From CAYZXL01 sp964482435 (GTDB lineage Bacteria > Auribacterota > JABMQX01), in contig CAYZXL010000011.1 of the NCBI GenBank assembly GCA_964482435.1, forward strand, positions 53,571 through 117,570: a stretch of 64,000 bases of DNA, read 5' to 3'. The notes below the pieces were generated by a model. It was not told the origin of the DNA. It saw nothing but the letters and a program-made list of their open reading frames with translations, and searched no databases. Below, in pieces: positions 1-8,717 of the stretch. The position numbers were made by a program, and so were the translations under genes. Position 1 is the first letter of the stretch; every line of letters starts with the position of its first letter.

Positions 1-516
1 GAGGAGAAGTGCTTCCTCGGAAAGCTTGAGCATATCGAAGCGATCAAGAGGAGCGGAATCGTCCTGCCGATCCTGAGAAAAGATTTTATCTGTGACGTTT
101 ATCAGGTTCTGGAAGCGGCAGCGTTCGGAGCGGATGCGGTCCTTCTGATTGTCGGAGTGATGCCGCGAGCGGAAATGATAAAAGCGATGCGCGCGTGCCA
201 GGAGTACAGGTTGGCCGCGGCCGTGGAAGTCCATACGGAAGAGCAGCTCAAAGAAGCGGCGGATGTCGGTGCGCGAATCATCGAGATAAATAATCGAGAC
301 CTTCGGACTTTTAGGGTAGATTTGGGGACGACCGAAAGGCTTTTGCCGCTGATTCCGAAAGGAACGGTTGTGGTCAGCGCTAGCGGGGTGAAAGGGCCGG
401 AGGACGTCAGGCGGCTGAAAGAGCTTGGCGTGGACGCGCTCCTCGTCGGGGAGACGCTCATGCGCCATCCCGACCCGGCGGCTGCGGTGAGAGAGCTTGC
501 CGAGGCAGCCCGATGA
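1..516 (+). CDS. trpC: Indole-3-glycerol phosphate synthase, 5' end cut by window edge
   Basis: TrpC closes the indole ring, turning CdRP into indole-3-glycerol phosphate with loss of CO2, in cytoplasmic tryptophan synthesis. The frame is open from base 1, so the N-terminal part lies outside the window. The visible 171 residues hold the diagnostic LRKDFI segment followed by YQ (about bases 76-108), the INNRDLRTF strand near base 285, and the C-terminal phosphate-binding stretch VSASGV...LVGETLMRHPDP. It ends with TGA 41 nt before trpF and is followed by trpF, trpB and trpA in pathway-typical order. A start inside the window (ATG at 157) would remove the LRKDFI core, so the gene is partial, not short. 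Identification is secure. Confidence 0.96.
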   Translation, partial: EEKCFLGKLEHIEAIKRSGIVLPILRKDFICDVYQVLEAAAFGADAVLLIVGVMPRAEMIKAMRACQEYRLAAAVEVHTEEQLKEAADVGARIIEINNRDLRTFRVDLGTTERLLPLIPKGTVVVSASGVKGPEDVRRLKELGVDALLVGETLMRHPDPAAAVRELAEAAR

Positions 517-556
517 ACCGAACCGGCCGCGTTTCCGATGAGAGGCTTGCACAAGG

Positions 557-1237
557 GTGGAGCGTTTCGTCAAAATCTGCGGGATAACGAACGTCGAGGA
601 CGCTCTCTGGGCGGCGCGACGCGGGGCGACGGCAATCGGATTGATTTTTGCCGAGGAAAGCCCCAGGAGAGTGACGCTGGAAGCGGCGAGAGCCATCGTC
701 TCGGAGCTTTCTGATTCGGTCCTGAGAGTTGGCGTTTTCGTGAATCACACGGTGGAGTTCGTCAACGGATGCGTCCGTGAGCTTGGGCTGTCATACGCTC
801 AGCTCCACGGCGAAGAGGCGCCGGAATATTGCCGGAAGGTTAAAGCGAATGTCATCAAGGCGTTCAGGATTTCCAGTCGCAGCGACCTCGATTCTCTGAA
901 AGGATACGACGTGGACGCATTTCTCCTCGACACGTTTTCTCCGAGCAGGCGCGGCGGCACAGGGACGACGTTCGATTGGTCGCTCGCCATCGCAGCAAAG
1001 AACTTCGGAGTGCCGATAATCCTCTCCGGCGGGCTGAATCCGGAAAACGTGGCAGAGGCAATCGAGAGAGTCGCCCCGGCGGGAGTGGATGCCAGCAGCG
1101 GCGTCGAGGTCTCCCCCGGCAGGAAGGATCGTGAAAAAGTAAAGCTTTTTGTCGAGCGGTCTGTGCGGGCGTTTGCAAACATCGCAGCGGCAGAAGTCCC
1201 CCCCGGGACGGCTAAGCAAACCCGAGAAAAAACATGA
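557..1237 (+). CDS. trpF: Phosphoribosylanthranilate isomerase
   Basis: TrpF performs the Amadori rearrangement of phosphoribosylanthranilate to CdRP. The 226-residue protein starts at GTG 557 with FVKICGITN, in which Cys8 is the family's catalytic cysteine. The catalytic aspartate is in FLLDTF near residue 124. The barrel ends with ILSGGLNPENV and DASSGVE, the phosphate-binding glycines. Length is slightly above the usual 200-210 because of a charged C-terminal tail. The stop overlaps the trpB start (ATGA at 1234-1237), so translation is probably coupled. No alternative identity is plausible. Confidence 0.96.
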   Translation: MERFVKICGITNVEDALWAARRGATAIGLIFAEESPRRVTLEAARAIVSELSDSVLRVGVFVNHTVEFVNGCVRELGLSYAQLHGEEAPEYCRKVKANVIKAFRISSRSDLDSLKGYDVDAFLLDTFSPSRRGGTGTTFDWSLAIAAKNFGVPIILSGGLNPENVAEAIERVAPAGVDASSGVEVSPGRKDREKVKLFVERSVRAFANIAAAEVPPGTAKQTREKT

Positions 1238-2478
1238 GCGGAAAAGGGCAGACAACCTCGGCTAAAACAGGGCCCGATAAATCAGGGCATTTTGGAATTT
1301 ACGGTGGAAGGTATGTGCCGGAAGTCCTGATGGCGGCTCTTGCTGAACTGGAAGAAGCGTACCTGAGATCGAAGCGGGATGCCGCCTTTCAGAAGGAGCT
1401 GCGCTACTACCTGAAAGAATACGCCGGGCGACCGACGCCCCTTTATTTCGCGGAGAGGCTCACAGACAAGCTCTGCGGCGCGAAGGTCTATCTCAAGAGA
1501 GAGGATCTCTGCCACACCGGTGCTCACAAAATCAATAACACCATCGGTCAAGTCCTTCTCGCCAGGAAAATGGGCAAGGAGCGAGTCATCGCCGAGACGG
1601 GCGCCGGGCAGCACGGCGTTGCCACCGCGACGGCGGCAGCGCTGTTCGGTTTGTCGTGCGAAGTCTATATGGGCACGGAGGATATGGAGCGCCAGGCCCT
1701 GAACGTTTTTCGGATGAAGCTTTTAGGGGCGAAGGTGACACCGGTTGACTCGGGAAGCAAAACCCTCAAGGATGCCATCAACGAAGCAATGAGGGACTGG
1801 GCGACGAACGTCCGGACGACTGCGTACGTTCTGGGTTCTGTTTTAGGACCTCATCCGTACCCGATGATTGTGCGCGATTTCCAGAGAGTCATTGGAAAAG
1901 AGGCTCGCCGGCAGATTCTCGCTAAGGAGAAGCGCCTCCCCAATCTGCTCCTGGCATGCGTCGGCGGGGGAAGCAATTCGATCGGGCTGTTTTACGAGTT
2001 CCTCGACGACGAAGATGTGAGGATGGTGGGAGTCGAGGCTGGCGGGCTTGGAATCGAAAGCGGAAAACACGCTGCAAGGTTTGCCACAGGCACTCGTGGC
2101 GTCCTCCACGGGACATACACTCACATTCTCCAGGACGCCGACGGGCAGATTCTCCCGACGCATTCGGTTTCGGCAGGTCTTGATTACCCGAGCGTCGGAC
2201 CAGAGCACAGCCGACTCCGTGATCTCGGCAGAGTGAGCTACACGAGCGTTACGGATGTGGAGGCTCTCAAGGCGTTTCAGATGCTTGCCGAACTGGAAGG
2301 GATTATCCCCGCCCTGGAGGCCGCTCACGCCGTGGCTTACGCCATGAGGGTAGTTCCCAAAATGAGAAAAGACGAGATTGTCATCATCTGCATGTCCGGG
2401 CGAGGGGATAAAGACGTTCAGGAGGCCCTGAAGTTCATCGGTGGGTCAGTGAAGCAGAGTGGTATGGGCGAGCGATGA
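1234..2478 (+). CDS. trpB: Tryptophan synthase beta chain
   Basis: TrpB condenses indole with serine using pyridoxal phosphate; it works as the beta2 core of the alpha2beta2 synthase. The 414-residue protein has the PLP lysine in HTGAHKINNTIGQ (Lys99), the substrate loop ETGAGQHGVA, the PLP-phosphate glycine loop GGGSNSIG, and the C-terminal CMSGRGDKD. It is the standard TrpB1 type, slightly longer than usual through both tails. It overlaps trpF upstream and trpA downstream by four bases each, so the three are one translationally coupled unit. Confidence 0.98.
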   Translation: MSGKGQTTSAKTGPDKSGHFGIYGGRYVPEVLMAALAELEEAYLRSKRDAAFQKELRYYLKEYAGRPTPLYFAERLTDKLCGAKVYLKREDLCHTGAHKINNTIGQVLLARKMGKERVIAETGAGQHGVATATAAALFGLSCEVYMGTEDMERQALNVFRMKLLGAKVTPVDSGSKTLKDAINEAMRDWATNVRTTAYVLGSVLGPHPYPMIVRDFQRVIGKEARRQILAKEKRLPNLLLACVGGGSNSIGLFYEFLDDEDVRMVGVEAGGLGIESGKHAARFATGTRGVLHGTYTHILQDADGQILPTHSVSAGLDYPSVGPEHSRLRDLGRVSYTSVTDVEALKAFQMLAELEGIIPALEAAHAVAYAMRVVPKMRKDEIVIICMSGRGDKDVQEALKFIGGSVKQSGMGER

Positions 2479-3299
2479 ACCGAATCAAGAACAAGTTCGA
2501 GAATCTCAAGGGAGAACGCCAGAAAGGCTTCATCGCGTACATCTGCGCGGGCGACCCGAGCCTGGCGGCGACGAAGAAGTTGGTCCTGGAATTTGAGACG
2601 GTGGGCGTGGACATCGTGGAGCTGGGCGTTCCGTTCTCGGACCCGATTGCCGATGGAGTTGTCAATCAGAGGGCGGCGGAAAGGGCTCTCCGCAACCACG
2701 TTTCGCTTGCTGACGTTATTTCTTCAGTGGAGGATGTGAGAAAGAAAAGTGAAATTCCGGTCGTTTTGTTCACGTACGTCAATCCTGTTCTCAAATACGG
2801 CCTCGAGAATTTCTGCGGGGATTTGAGGACGGCAGGTGGCGACGGTGCGCTTGTCCTCGATTATCCGCCGGAGGAAGCGGCCAAATACAAGAGGTTGATG
2901 GATGCTCATGGTTTGGCGACTATCGGGCTTATCGCACCGACGACCCCGCCCGAGCGGGTAAAGTCCATAGTCAATTTCTGTTCCGGTTTCATATATTATG
3001 TTTCTCGCACCGGCGTTACCGGCGTCCGGGACGATATCGAGGAGAGCGTCGCGCCAAAAGTCGCCGCGATTAAGTCGCTGACGACAAAGCCCGTGGCGGT
3101 CGGGTTTGGGATTTCAAATCCTCAGCAGGCGAGGACCGTCGCGACCCTCGCGGACGCAGTCGTCGTCGGGAGCGCGATAGTCCGAAAAATCGAGCAGCTC
3201 GGCTCATCGAGGGATATGGTCACGAAAGTCAGCCGGTTCGCCGGGGAGTTGGCGGAAGCTGTCAAGAATGCCACGACGCAGAACGATGCGCTTGTTTAG
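2475..3299 (+). CDS. trpA: Tryptophan synthase alpha chain
   Basis: TrpA cleaves indole-3-glycerol phosphate and passes indole to TrpB through the intersubunit tunnel. The 274-residue barrel carries both catalytic acids at their canonical numbers: Glu49 in VELGVPFSDP and Asp60 in IADG. The loop usually reading LPDLP is here LVLDYPPEE. GVTGVR and the phosphate-binding VGFGIS are present. The start ATG at 2475 overlaps the trpB stop. The gene ends 27 nt before the mannose-1-phosphate guanylyltransferase, with no terminator between them. Confidence 0.97.
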   Translation: MNRIKNKFENLKGERQKGFIAYICAGDPSLAATKKLVLEFETVGVDIVELGVPFSDPIADGVVNQRAAERALRNHVSLADVISSVEDVRKKSEIPVVLFTYVNPVLKYGLENFCGDLRTAGGDGALVLDYPPEEAAKYKRLMDAHGLATIGLIAPTTPPERVKSIVNFCSGFIYYVSRTGVTGVRDDIEESVAPKVAAIKSLTTKPVAVGFGISNPQQARTVATLADAVVVGSAIVRKIEQLGSSRDMVTKVSRFAGELAEAVKNATTQNDALV

Positions 3300-3326
3300 T
3301 GCGAATCTTCGTGAAGGAGACTCCGA

Positions 3327-4403
3327 GTGATTCATGCTGCAATTCTTGCGGGAGGGAGAGGACAGAGGCTCTGGCCGAGGAGCAGGAGAGCCTTACCAAA
3401 GCACCTTTTGCCGCTCCTCGGTGAGAAAACGATGATGCAGGAGACCGTCGCCCGCCTCAAAGGCGTCTTGGCGGACGAGAATATCTACATCGTCACGGAG
3501 AAAGGCCAGGAAAACCTTGTCGCCGAGCAGCTCCCGCACATCCCGAAGCCAAACATCCTCGTCGAGCCGGAGGGGAGAAACACGGCTGCCTCCGTCGGGC
3601 TGGCAGCCGTGCACATGGAAAAGAAGGACCCGGATGGCGTGATGATTTCGCTTCATTCCGATAATTGGGTGGGGGACGTGGAGAAGTTTCGGCGAATCCT
3701 GCGGGATTCCTGCGTCGTTGCCGAGCGGACGAGCGGCCTGGGAACGATAGGGATAACGCCTGCATCGCCGTCCACTGGTTTCGGATACATCCACGTCGGG
3801 AAGAAGCTCGACGCGAACCTCTCAACGACGTTCTGGGAAGGCCAGAAATTCGTCGAGAAGCCCGACCGGGAGACCGCGGAGAGATACGTCGCCAGCGGCG
3901 AATATTTCTGGAACGGCGGGATGTTCATCTGGAAGGTTTCGGCGATTCTCGACGCGATAAGGCGATTCATGCCGGCTCTGTACAAGGGATGCCGGGCGAT
4001 AGCTCGGGCAATTGGCACGGAAGCCGGGAGCAGAGAGGTTGCCCGGGTTTATGGACAGCTCGAGAAGATTCCAGTTGACCGCGGCGTCATGGAGAAGGCA
4101 ACGAACATCTTCGTCGCGAACGGCGATTTCCCCTGGGATGACGTGGGGTCTTGGGCTTCCATCGAGAACCATTTCCCCCCGGACGCAAAAGGGAACGTGG
4201 TGATAGGCGAGTTCGCGGAGGTGGACAGCGAGAACTGCATCGTCGTCGGAGACGAGACGCTCATTGCGGCGGTCGGGGTGTCAGACATCATTGTCGTCAA
4301 GACAAAGGACGCCGTTCTGGTTTGCCGGAAGGACAGCGCAGAGCATGTCCGAGACCTCGTCACGAAGCTGGAGGCTTCCGGGAAGCTCAAGAAATACCTA
4401 TGA
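3327..4403 (+). CDS. manC: Mannose-1-phosphate guanylyltransferase
   Basis: This enzyme makes GDP-mannose from GTP and mannose 1-phosphate, for polysaccharide and glycoconjugate synthesis. The start is GTG 3327, with a GAAGGAGA ribosome site about 7 nt upstream. The nucleotidyltransferase fold shows ILAGGRGQRLWPRSR at the N-terminus, then PKHLLPL, VEPEGRNTAA, FVEKP (about residue 177) and WNGGMFIW. At 358 residues it has a catalytic domain plus a short beta-helix tail and lacks the isomerase domain of bifunctional ManC/AlgA. It lies directly behind trpA and overlaps ruvX by four bases. The phosphohexomutase at 7254 could supply its substrate. Confidence 0.92.
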   Translation: MIHAAILAGGRGQRLWPRSRRALPKHLLPLLGEKTMMQETVARLKGVLADENIYIVTEKGQENLVAEQLPHIPKPNILVEPEGRNTAASVGLAAVHMEKKDPDGVMISLHSDNWVGDVEKFRRILRDSCVVAERTSGLGTIGITPASPSTGFGYIHVGKKLDANLSTTFWEGQKFVEKPDRETAERYVASGEYFWNGGMFIWKVSAILDAIRRFMPALYKGCRAIARAIGTEAGSREVARVYGQLEKIPVDRGVMEKATNIFVANGDFPWDDVGSWASIENHFPPDAKGNVVIGEFAEVDSENCIVVGDETLIAAVGVSDIIVVKTKDAVLVCRKDSAEHVRDLVTKLEASGKLKKYL

Positions 4404-4882
4404 GGCGCAGAAGAGTCATCGCCATTGACCTCGGAGAGAAAAACGTCGGAGTAGCCGTTAGCGACGAGCTGGGCATAACAGCTCAAGGCCTGACGTGCTT
4501 GAGAAGAAAGAGCGACAAGGAGCTTCTCGACGAACTGTGCCGGTTGATCAGGGAGAAAGAGGCGCGGTTGGTCGTGGTTGGGCACCCCGTGAAAATGAGC
4601 GGGGAAGTCGGCCCGAAAGCTCGGGAGGCAGCGGAGTTCGCGGAAAAGCTCCGGCAGTGCAGCGGCGTCGAAGTGTCCTTGCAGGATGAGAGGCTCACGA
4701 CAAAGCAAGCGGAAAGGGCGATGCTCGAAGGAGACCTCAGCCGAAACAAGAGAAAGAAAAGGCGAGACATCATCGCCGCTCAACTGATTTTGCAGTCGTT
4801 CCTCGACTCACAAGCCCATTCGGTGGCGACCTCGCATGGCCTCCCTGCCGAGACAGACCTTCACCCGAGCTCCGAAAGATAA
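4400..4882 (+). CDS. ruvX: RuvX/YqgF family Holliday junction resolvase-like nuclease
   Basis: YqgF/RuvX proteins are RNase H-fold nucleases linked to Holliday junction resolution and to 16S pre-rRNA 5' end processing. The 160-residue protein opens with VIAIDLGEKNVGVAVSD, carrying the first catalytic Asp. It continues with VVVGHPVKMSGE, DERLTTKQAE with the second acid, and KRRDIIAAQLILQSFLD with the last Asp. ATG 4400 overlaps the manC stop and gives the family N-terminus, whereas longer readings would run back through manC. The C-terminal tail of about 20 residues is poorly conserved in type. It is the last gene of the trp-manC-ruvX run. Confidence 0.93.
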   Translation: MRRRRVIAIDLGEKNVGVAVSDELGITAQGLTCLRRKSDKELLDELCRLIREKEARLVVVGHPVKMSGEVGPKAREAAEFAEKLRQCSGVEVSLQDERLTTKQAERAMLEGDLSRNKRKKRRDIIAAQLILQSFLDSQAHSVATSHGLPAETDLHPSSER

Positions 4883-5284
4883 CCGACGGAAAAACGAGGC
4901 GAACCGCAGGGCGAGTCTTGAGCCAAATCGGTTGGTGAGGGCAGTTTTTCGGTTTGAGAATTGCGGTTCTCCTGGCTTTGTGAGAGTTCTGTCGAGCGGC
5001 GAGCGAATGCAGATAGTTGCGCTGTTCCAGCTGGCGATCTGTCAGGCTTGGCACCGAAGAGGTTAGGCGTTAACATATCATATAAGGGGAACCGGAATGG
5101 GGACCCTCGGATTGGACGAGGAATTCGGCATGGGCGGTCCCCTGTCCGGGGTGGGCATCCTCGAACACGCAGCGTAGCGAAGTTATTTCTCGAGGTGCAA
5201 TTGCTGGCTCCGACTCCGAACTGATGAGGTTCGGTTGAGCTTCGGTGCTGAACAAAGAGGGGAAACGGAGTTGTGGAGGAACTC
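4883..5284 (+). other. Intergenic region between ruvX and the M16 protease gene
   Basis: About 400 nt without a convincing gene. It contains an 8-bp inverted repeat (GAACCGCA near 4903 and TGCGGTTC near 4968) and a small hairpin CCGAAC/GTTCGG around 5216-5234. There is an AT-rich patch with TATAAG at 5081-5086 but no -35 at proper spacing. A promoter for the M16-rpe-mutase-lepA-lepB run should lie here, but I cannot place it with confidence. Confidence 0.4.
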
Positions 5285-6613
5285 ATGGGCTTAGGAGCAT
5301 GGGCAGAGATCAAGGAAATGAAACCTGCGACATTTTCCGACACAGAACCGGTCAGGAAAATTGAAAAGCTCGAAAATGGGCTGAGCGTCGTCACAAGCTA
5401 CATGCCGCAGATGCACTCCGTGGCGGTCGGTGTGTGGGTGGCGTGTGGGCTTCGGCACGAGCCGAAGCGCGTCAACGGCATCTCCCATTTCGTCGAGCAT
5501 CTGGTCTTTAAGGGGACGAAGAACAGGACCGACCAGGAAATCTCGCAGTCCATTGAGGGCGTCGGAGGGGTTTTGAACGCCTCTACTGGGGAGGAGATTA
5601 CCTTCTACTACTCCCAGGTGCCCAGGGAGAAATTCGCTCTGGCCGTCGAGGTCCTTCTCGACATCGTAATCAATCCCGTGTTCAAGGCAGAGTATCTGGA
5701 GAAACAGAGAAGCATCGTCCTCGAGGAGATACACATGTACGAGGACAGGCCCGGCAGCGTCGTCCAGGATATGATCAACGAGGTTATGTGGGGAAAGCAC
5801 CCCCTCGGAAGACGAATCCTCGGCACGGAAAAGAGCGTTCGGGGCATCTCGCGGGCCGACATCGTGCAGTACCACAGAGAGACGTACGTTACTGGAAACT
5901 GCGTCGTCTCCGTCGCGGGAGCTGCCACCCATGAGGAGGTCGTCGCTCAGGTCCGCAAATACAGCCGCAACGTCCGACGAGGAGCGAGGCAAAGGTTCAG
6001 CAAGGTAAGGGACGCTCAAAAGGAGCCCAGGGCTTTCATTCGGCAGAAGGAGACCGAGCAGTGCCATCTCTGTCTGGGAGCCAGGACCTTTCACCGGGAG
6101 CATCCGGATAGGTTCGCGCTAAAGCTTCTCAGCACCCTCCTCGGCGAGAACATGAGCTCCAGGCTCTTCCGGGAGGTTCGCGAAAAGCGAGGGCTTGCCT
6201 ATTCCATCTACACCGACATAGACCGCTACATTGATACTGGCGCCCTCGTCGTCTCCGCCGGCGTCGTCATTGGTCGAACCAGGGAGGCTATTGCCACCGT
6301 CCTGCGCGAACTCAAAAAGCTCAAGACAAAGCCGGTGTCGCGGCGAGAACTCGGCAGAGCGAGGGAGTACGTTGTCGGACAGGTCAAGATGGGCATGGAC
6401 CGGGTCATGAGCCAGATGATGTGGGCGGGCGAGAACCTTCTTTTGTCGCGCAAAGTCCCAACCCAGGACGAGATTATGCGATCTCTTCGCGCTGTCACCT
6501 CCGAGGACATCCAGAGAATAGCCAATACAATTTTCATCGAGGACCAGCTCAATCTTGCGCTCATCGGGCCTGTCCCCGATGACAAGGGAGGAGTGGAGTG
6601 GCTGAAGCTTTGA
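5285..6613 (+). CDS. M16 family zinc protease (insulinase/processing peptidase type)
   Basis: A 442-residue single-chain M16 peptidase of the kind related to mitochondrial processing peptidase and Bacillus YmxG/MlpA. The zinc motif HFVEH is at residues 68-72 with the downstream glutamates in the EEITFYYSQV and VLEEIHMYED segments. The second half holds the structural domain with RLFREVREKRGLAYSIY. I prefer ATG 5285 because a GGAGG site sits 5 nt upstream; an in-frame GTG at 5273 would overlap that site. No signal peptide is evident, so it is probably cytoplasmic. It overlaps rpe by 16 nt. The substrate is unknown. Confidence 0.9.
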   Translation: MGLGAWAEIKEMKPATFSDTEPVRKIEKLENGLSVVTSYMPQMHSVAVGVWVACGLRHEPKRVNGISHFVEHLVFKGTKNRTDQEISQSIEGVGGVLNASTGEEITFYYSQVPREKFALAVEVLLDIVINPVFKAEYLEKQRSIVLEEIHMYEDRPGSVVQDMINEVMWGKHPLGRRILGTEKSVRGISRADIVQYHRETYVTGNCVVSVAGAATHEEVVAQVRKYSRNVRRGARQRFSKVRDAQKEPRAFIRQKETEQCHLCLGARTFHREHPDRFALKLLSTLLGENMSSRLFREVREKRGLAYSIYTDIDRYIDTGALVVSAGVVIGRTREAIATVLRELKKLKTKPVSRRELGRAREYVVGQVKMGMDRVMSQMMWAGENLLLSRKVPTQDEIMRSLRAVTSEDIQRIANTIFIEDQLNLALIGPVPDDKGGVEWLKL

Positions 6614-7257
6614 GGGTCAAAGTCGCCCCCTCCATCCTCGCGGCGGATTTCAGCAAGCTCGGTCCAGAGGCAAAGCGGGCCGAGGAGGCAGGCGCCGACC
6701 TCCTCCACGTGGACGTTATGGACGGGCATTTCGTTCCTAACCTCACCATCGGCCCGGATTTCGTCCGTGCCATTCGACGGTGGACGTTCCTCCACCTGAA
6801 CGTGCACCTGATGATTGACAACCCGCAGCGTTTCTTCCGCAGCTTCCTGGATGCGGGGGCCAACAGCATAATCCTCCACGTGGAAGTGACTGACGACGCC
6901 CTCCGCGAGATAAAGACCTTACGGAAGCTTGGCGCCGGGTGCGGCCTTTCCCTGAACCCCGAGACGCCCGTGGAGAACGTTCTCCATTACCTCGGCGAGA
7001 TTGACATGCTTCTGGTGATGTCGGTTCATCCCGGTTTTGGCGGGCAGAAATTCATACCGGAATCGCTGGAGGTCATCAGGAAAGCCCGAGAGGTGGCAAC
7101 GAGGACCAATCCCGACCTCGACATTGCTGTGGACGGCGGAATCAACGGGGAGACCGCGCAAATGGTTGTCGCCGCCGGCGCTAACGTTCTCGTCGCGGGC
7201 ACCTCATTGTTCCGGAGCGAGGACATGCCGCAAGCTATTCGGAGATTGAGACAATGA
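6598..7257 (+). CDS. rpe: Ribulose-phosphate 3-epimerase
   Basis: Rpe interconverts ribulose 5-phosphate and xylulose 5-phosphate in the pentose phosphate pathway. The 219-residue barrel has SILAADF, the metal and catalytic segment LHVDVMDGHFVPNLTIG (about residues 36-52), HLMI, MSVHPGFGGQKF and the second catalytic Asp in AVDGGIN. The start is GTG 6598, six nt behind GGGAGGAG, inside the end of the protease gene. The end overlaps the next gene by four bases (ATGA). Confidence 0.95.
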   Translation: MAEALRVKVAPSILAADFSKLGPEAKRAEEAGADLLHVDVMDGHFVPNLTIGPDFVRAIRRWTFLHLNVHLMIDNPQRFFRSFLDAGANSIILHVEVTDDALREIKTLRKLGAGCGLSLNPETPVENVLHYLGEIDMLLVMSVHPGFGGQKFIPESLEVIRKAREVATRTNPDLDIAVDGGINGETAQMVVAAGANVLVAGTSLFRSEDMPQAIRRLRQ

Positions 7258-8669
7258 CCAGAATCCAGTTTGGCACAGATGGTTGGCGAGGCGTCGTGAA
7301 CGACGATTTCACCCTCGACAACGTCAGGGTCGTCGCTCAGGCAATTGCCGAATACGTCAAATCCTTGTCCTTTCCGAAGCGCGAGCTTGCGGTCGGCTAC
7401 GACGGACGCGCTCTTTCTCACGAATCGGCCGCCGCGATTACGGAGGTCCTGGCGGGAAATGGCATCAAGGCTTTACTGAGCGACGGGTTAGTCCCAACTC
7501 CGGCCCTTGTTTACGCCATCAAGCATCATCAACTCGCGGGCGGAGTGATGATCACCGCCAGCCACAATCCTCCTCGATTCAACGGGGTCAAGTTCAAGCC
7601 CTTTTATGCCGGCTCAGCGGACGACAAGGTCACCGAAGCCATTGAGGGTTTTCTCTGGAAAGGCACACCGAGAACCGTCCCGCTCGAGGAAGCGAAACGG
7701 AAAGGCGTCGTCCGGCTCGAGAATCTCTGGGCCGCGTATGAGAACAACCTCAAGTCGTACGTTGACCTGCGCACCATTGGGAACTCGCGATTGAAAGTCA
7801 TCGCCGACCCCATGCACGGCACACAAGGGAGGCTTCTCGAACGTATCCTGGCGGGAAGTTCCTGCGAAGTGAAAACGATTCATGCCCACCCGGACCCGGC
7901 CTTCGGTGGGCTTTCTCCGGAGCCCATTCCGCCGCATATCGAAGGACTTCAGAAGGCAGTCCTCGATGAGCAAGCAGCCGTTGGTTTGGCGGCGGACGCC
8001 GACGGCGATAGAATAGGCGCTGTGAACTCGCGGGGGGAATTCGTCACGCCGCATCAGATTCTTGCGATGCTCCTCCTGCACCTCTACAACAACAGGGGAT
8101 GGCGGGGACTCGTCGTCAAAACTATGACGACAAGCGCTCTCGTCCGGAAGGTCGCAGAAGACCTCGTCCTTCCCTGGAAAGAAACGCCAGTCGGCTTCAA
8201 GTATATCTGCGAGATTATGAGGAACGAGGACGTCCTCATCGGTGGAGAGGAAAGCGGAGGAATCAGCTACAAGAATTATTTCCCCGAGCGGGACGGGGCC
8301 TTATCCGCTCTTCTTCTTCTGGAATTGATGGCCACGCAAGGAAAGAAACTCGAAGATATAATGGGGGAGATTGATGCCAGATATGGCACATTCCGCTACG
8401 GCAGGACAGACATCGAATATCCCGATGCCAGCAAGGCAAAGCTCTTCGATGGTTTGCAGAGAAATCCGCCCGACCAAATAGACGGGCAAAAGGTCGTGGA
8501 GGTTGATGCTCGGGACGGCGTGAAACTGATCCTCGATAACGAGGACTGGTTGATGCTCAGGACATCGGGCACGGAGCCGGTCGTCCGGATTTATGCCGAG
8601 GCGAAAAGCTTCGACGGCGTCAGGAAGCTCCTCTTCGCAGGAAATTCCATTGCGGACAGGGCAAAATAG
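7254..8669 (+). CDS. Phosphoglucomutase/phosphomannomutase family protein
   Basis: A member of the alpha-D-phosphohexomutase family, which moves phosphate between C1 and C6 of a hexose through a phosphoserine. At 471 residues it shows the N-terminal FGTDGWRGVV, the phosphoserine loop TASHNPP with Ser103, the metal loop DADGDRIG near residue 248, and the C-terminal phosphate-binding RTSGTEPV. Which sugar (glucose, mannose or both) cannot be told from sequence alone. The nearby mannose-1-phosphate guanylyltransferase makes mannose a reasonable guess. It is coupled to rpe by an ATGA overlap. Confidence 0.9.
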   Translation: MTRIQFGTDGWRGVVNDDFTLDNVRVVAQAIAEYVKSLSFPKRELAVGYDGRALSHESAAAITEVLAGNGIKALLSDGLVPTPALVYAIKHHQLAGGVMITASHNPPRFNGVKFKPFYAGSADDKVTEAIEGFLWKGTPRTVPLEEAKRKGVVRLENLWAAYENNLKSYVDLRTIGNSRLKVIADPMHGTQGRLLERILAGSSCEVKTIHAHPDPAFGGLSPEPIPPHIEGLQKAVLDEQAAVGLAADADGDRIGAVNSRGEFVTPHQILAMLLLHLYNNRGWRGLVVKTMTTSALVRKVAEDLVLPWKETPVGFKYICEIMRNEDVLIGGEESGGISYKNYFPERDGALSALLLLELMATQGKKLEDIMGEIDARYGTFRYGRTDIEYPDASKAKLFDGLQRNPPDQIDGQKVVEVDARDGVKLILDNEDWLMLRTSGTEPVVRIYAEAKSFDGVRKLLFAGNSIADRAK

Positions 8670-8717
8670 TCCCCCTTGCTGTTTCTGCTTCGGCGAAGCC
8701 CATTTTTGTCAGGCAGT

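Noticed and set aside
5216..5270. CTGATGAG followed by a hairpin and GGAAAC, reminiscent of a hammerhead ribozyme core
   Set aside because: The hairpin is not followed by GAAA directly, and stems I and III with a cleavage site cannot be drawn. The resemblance is by chance.
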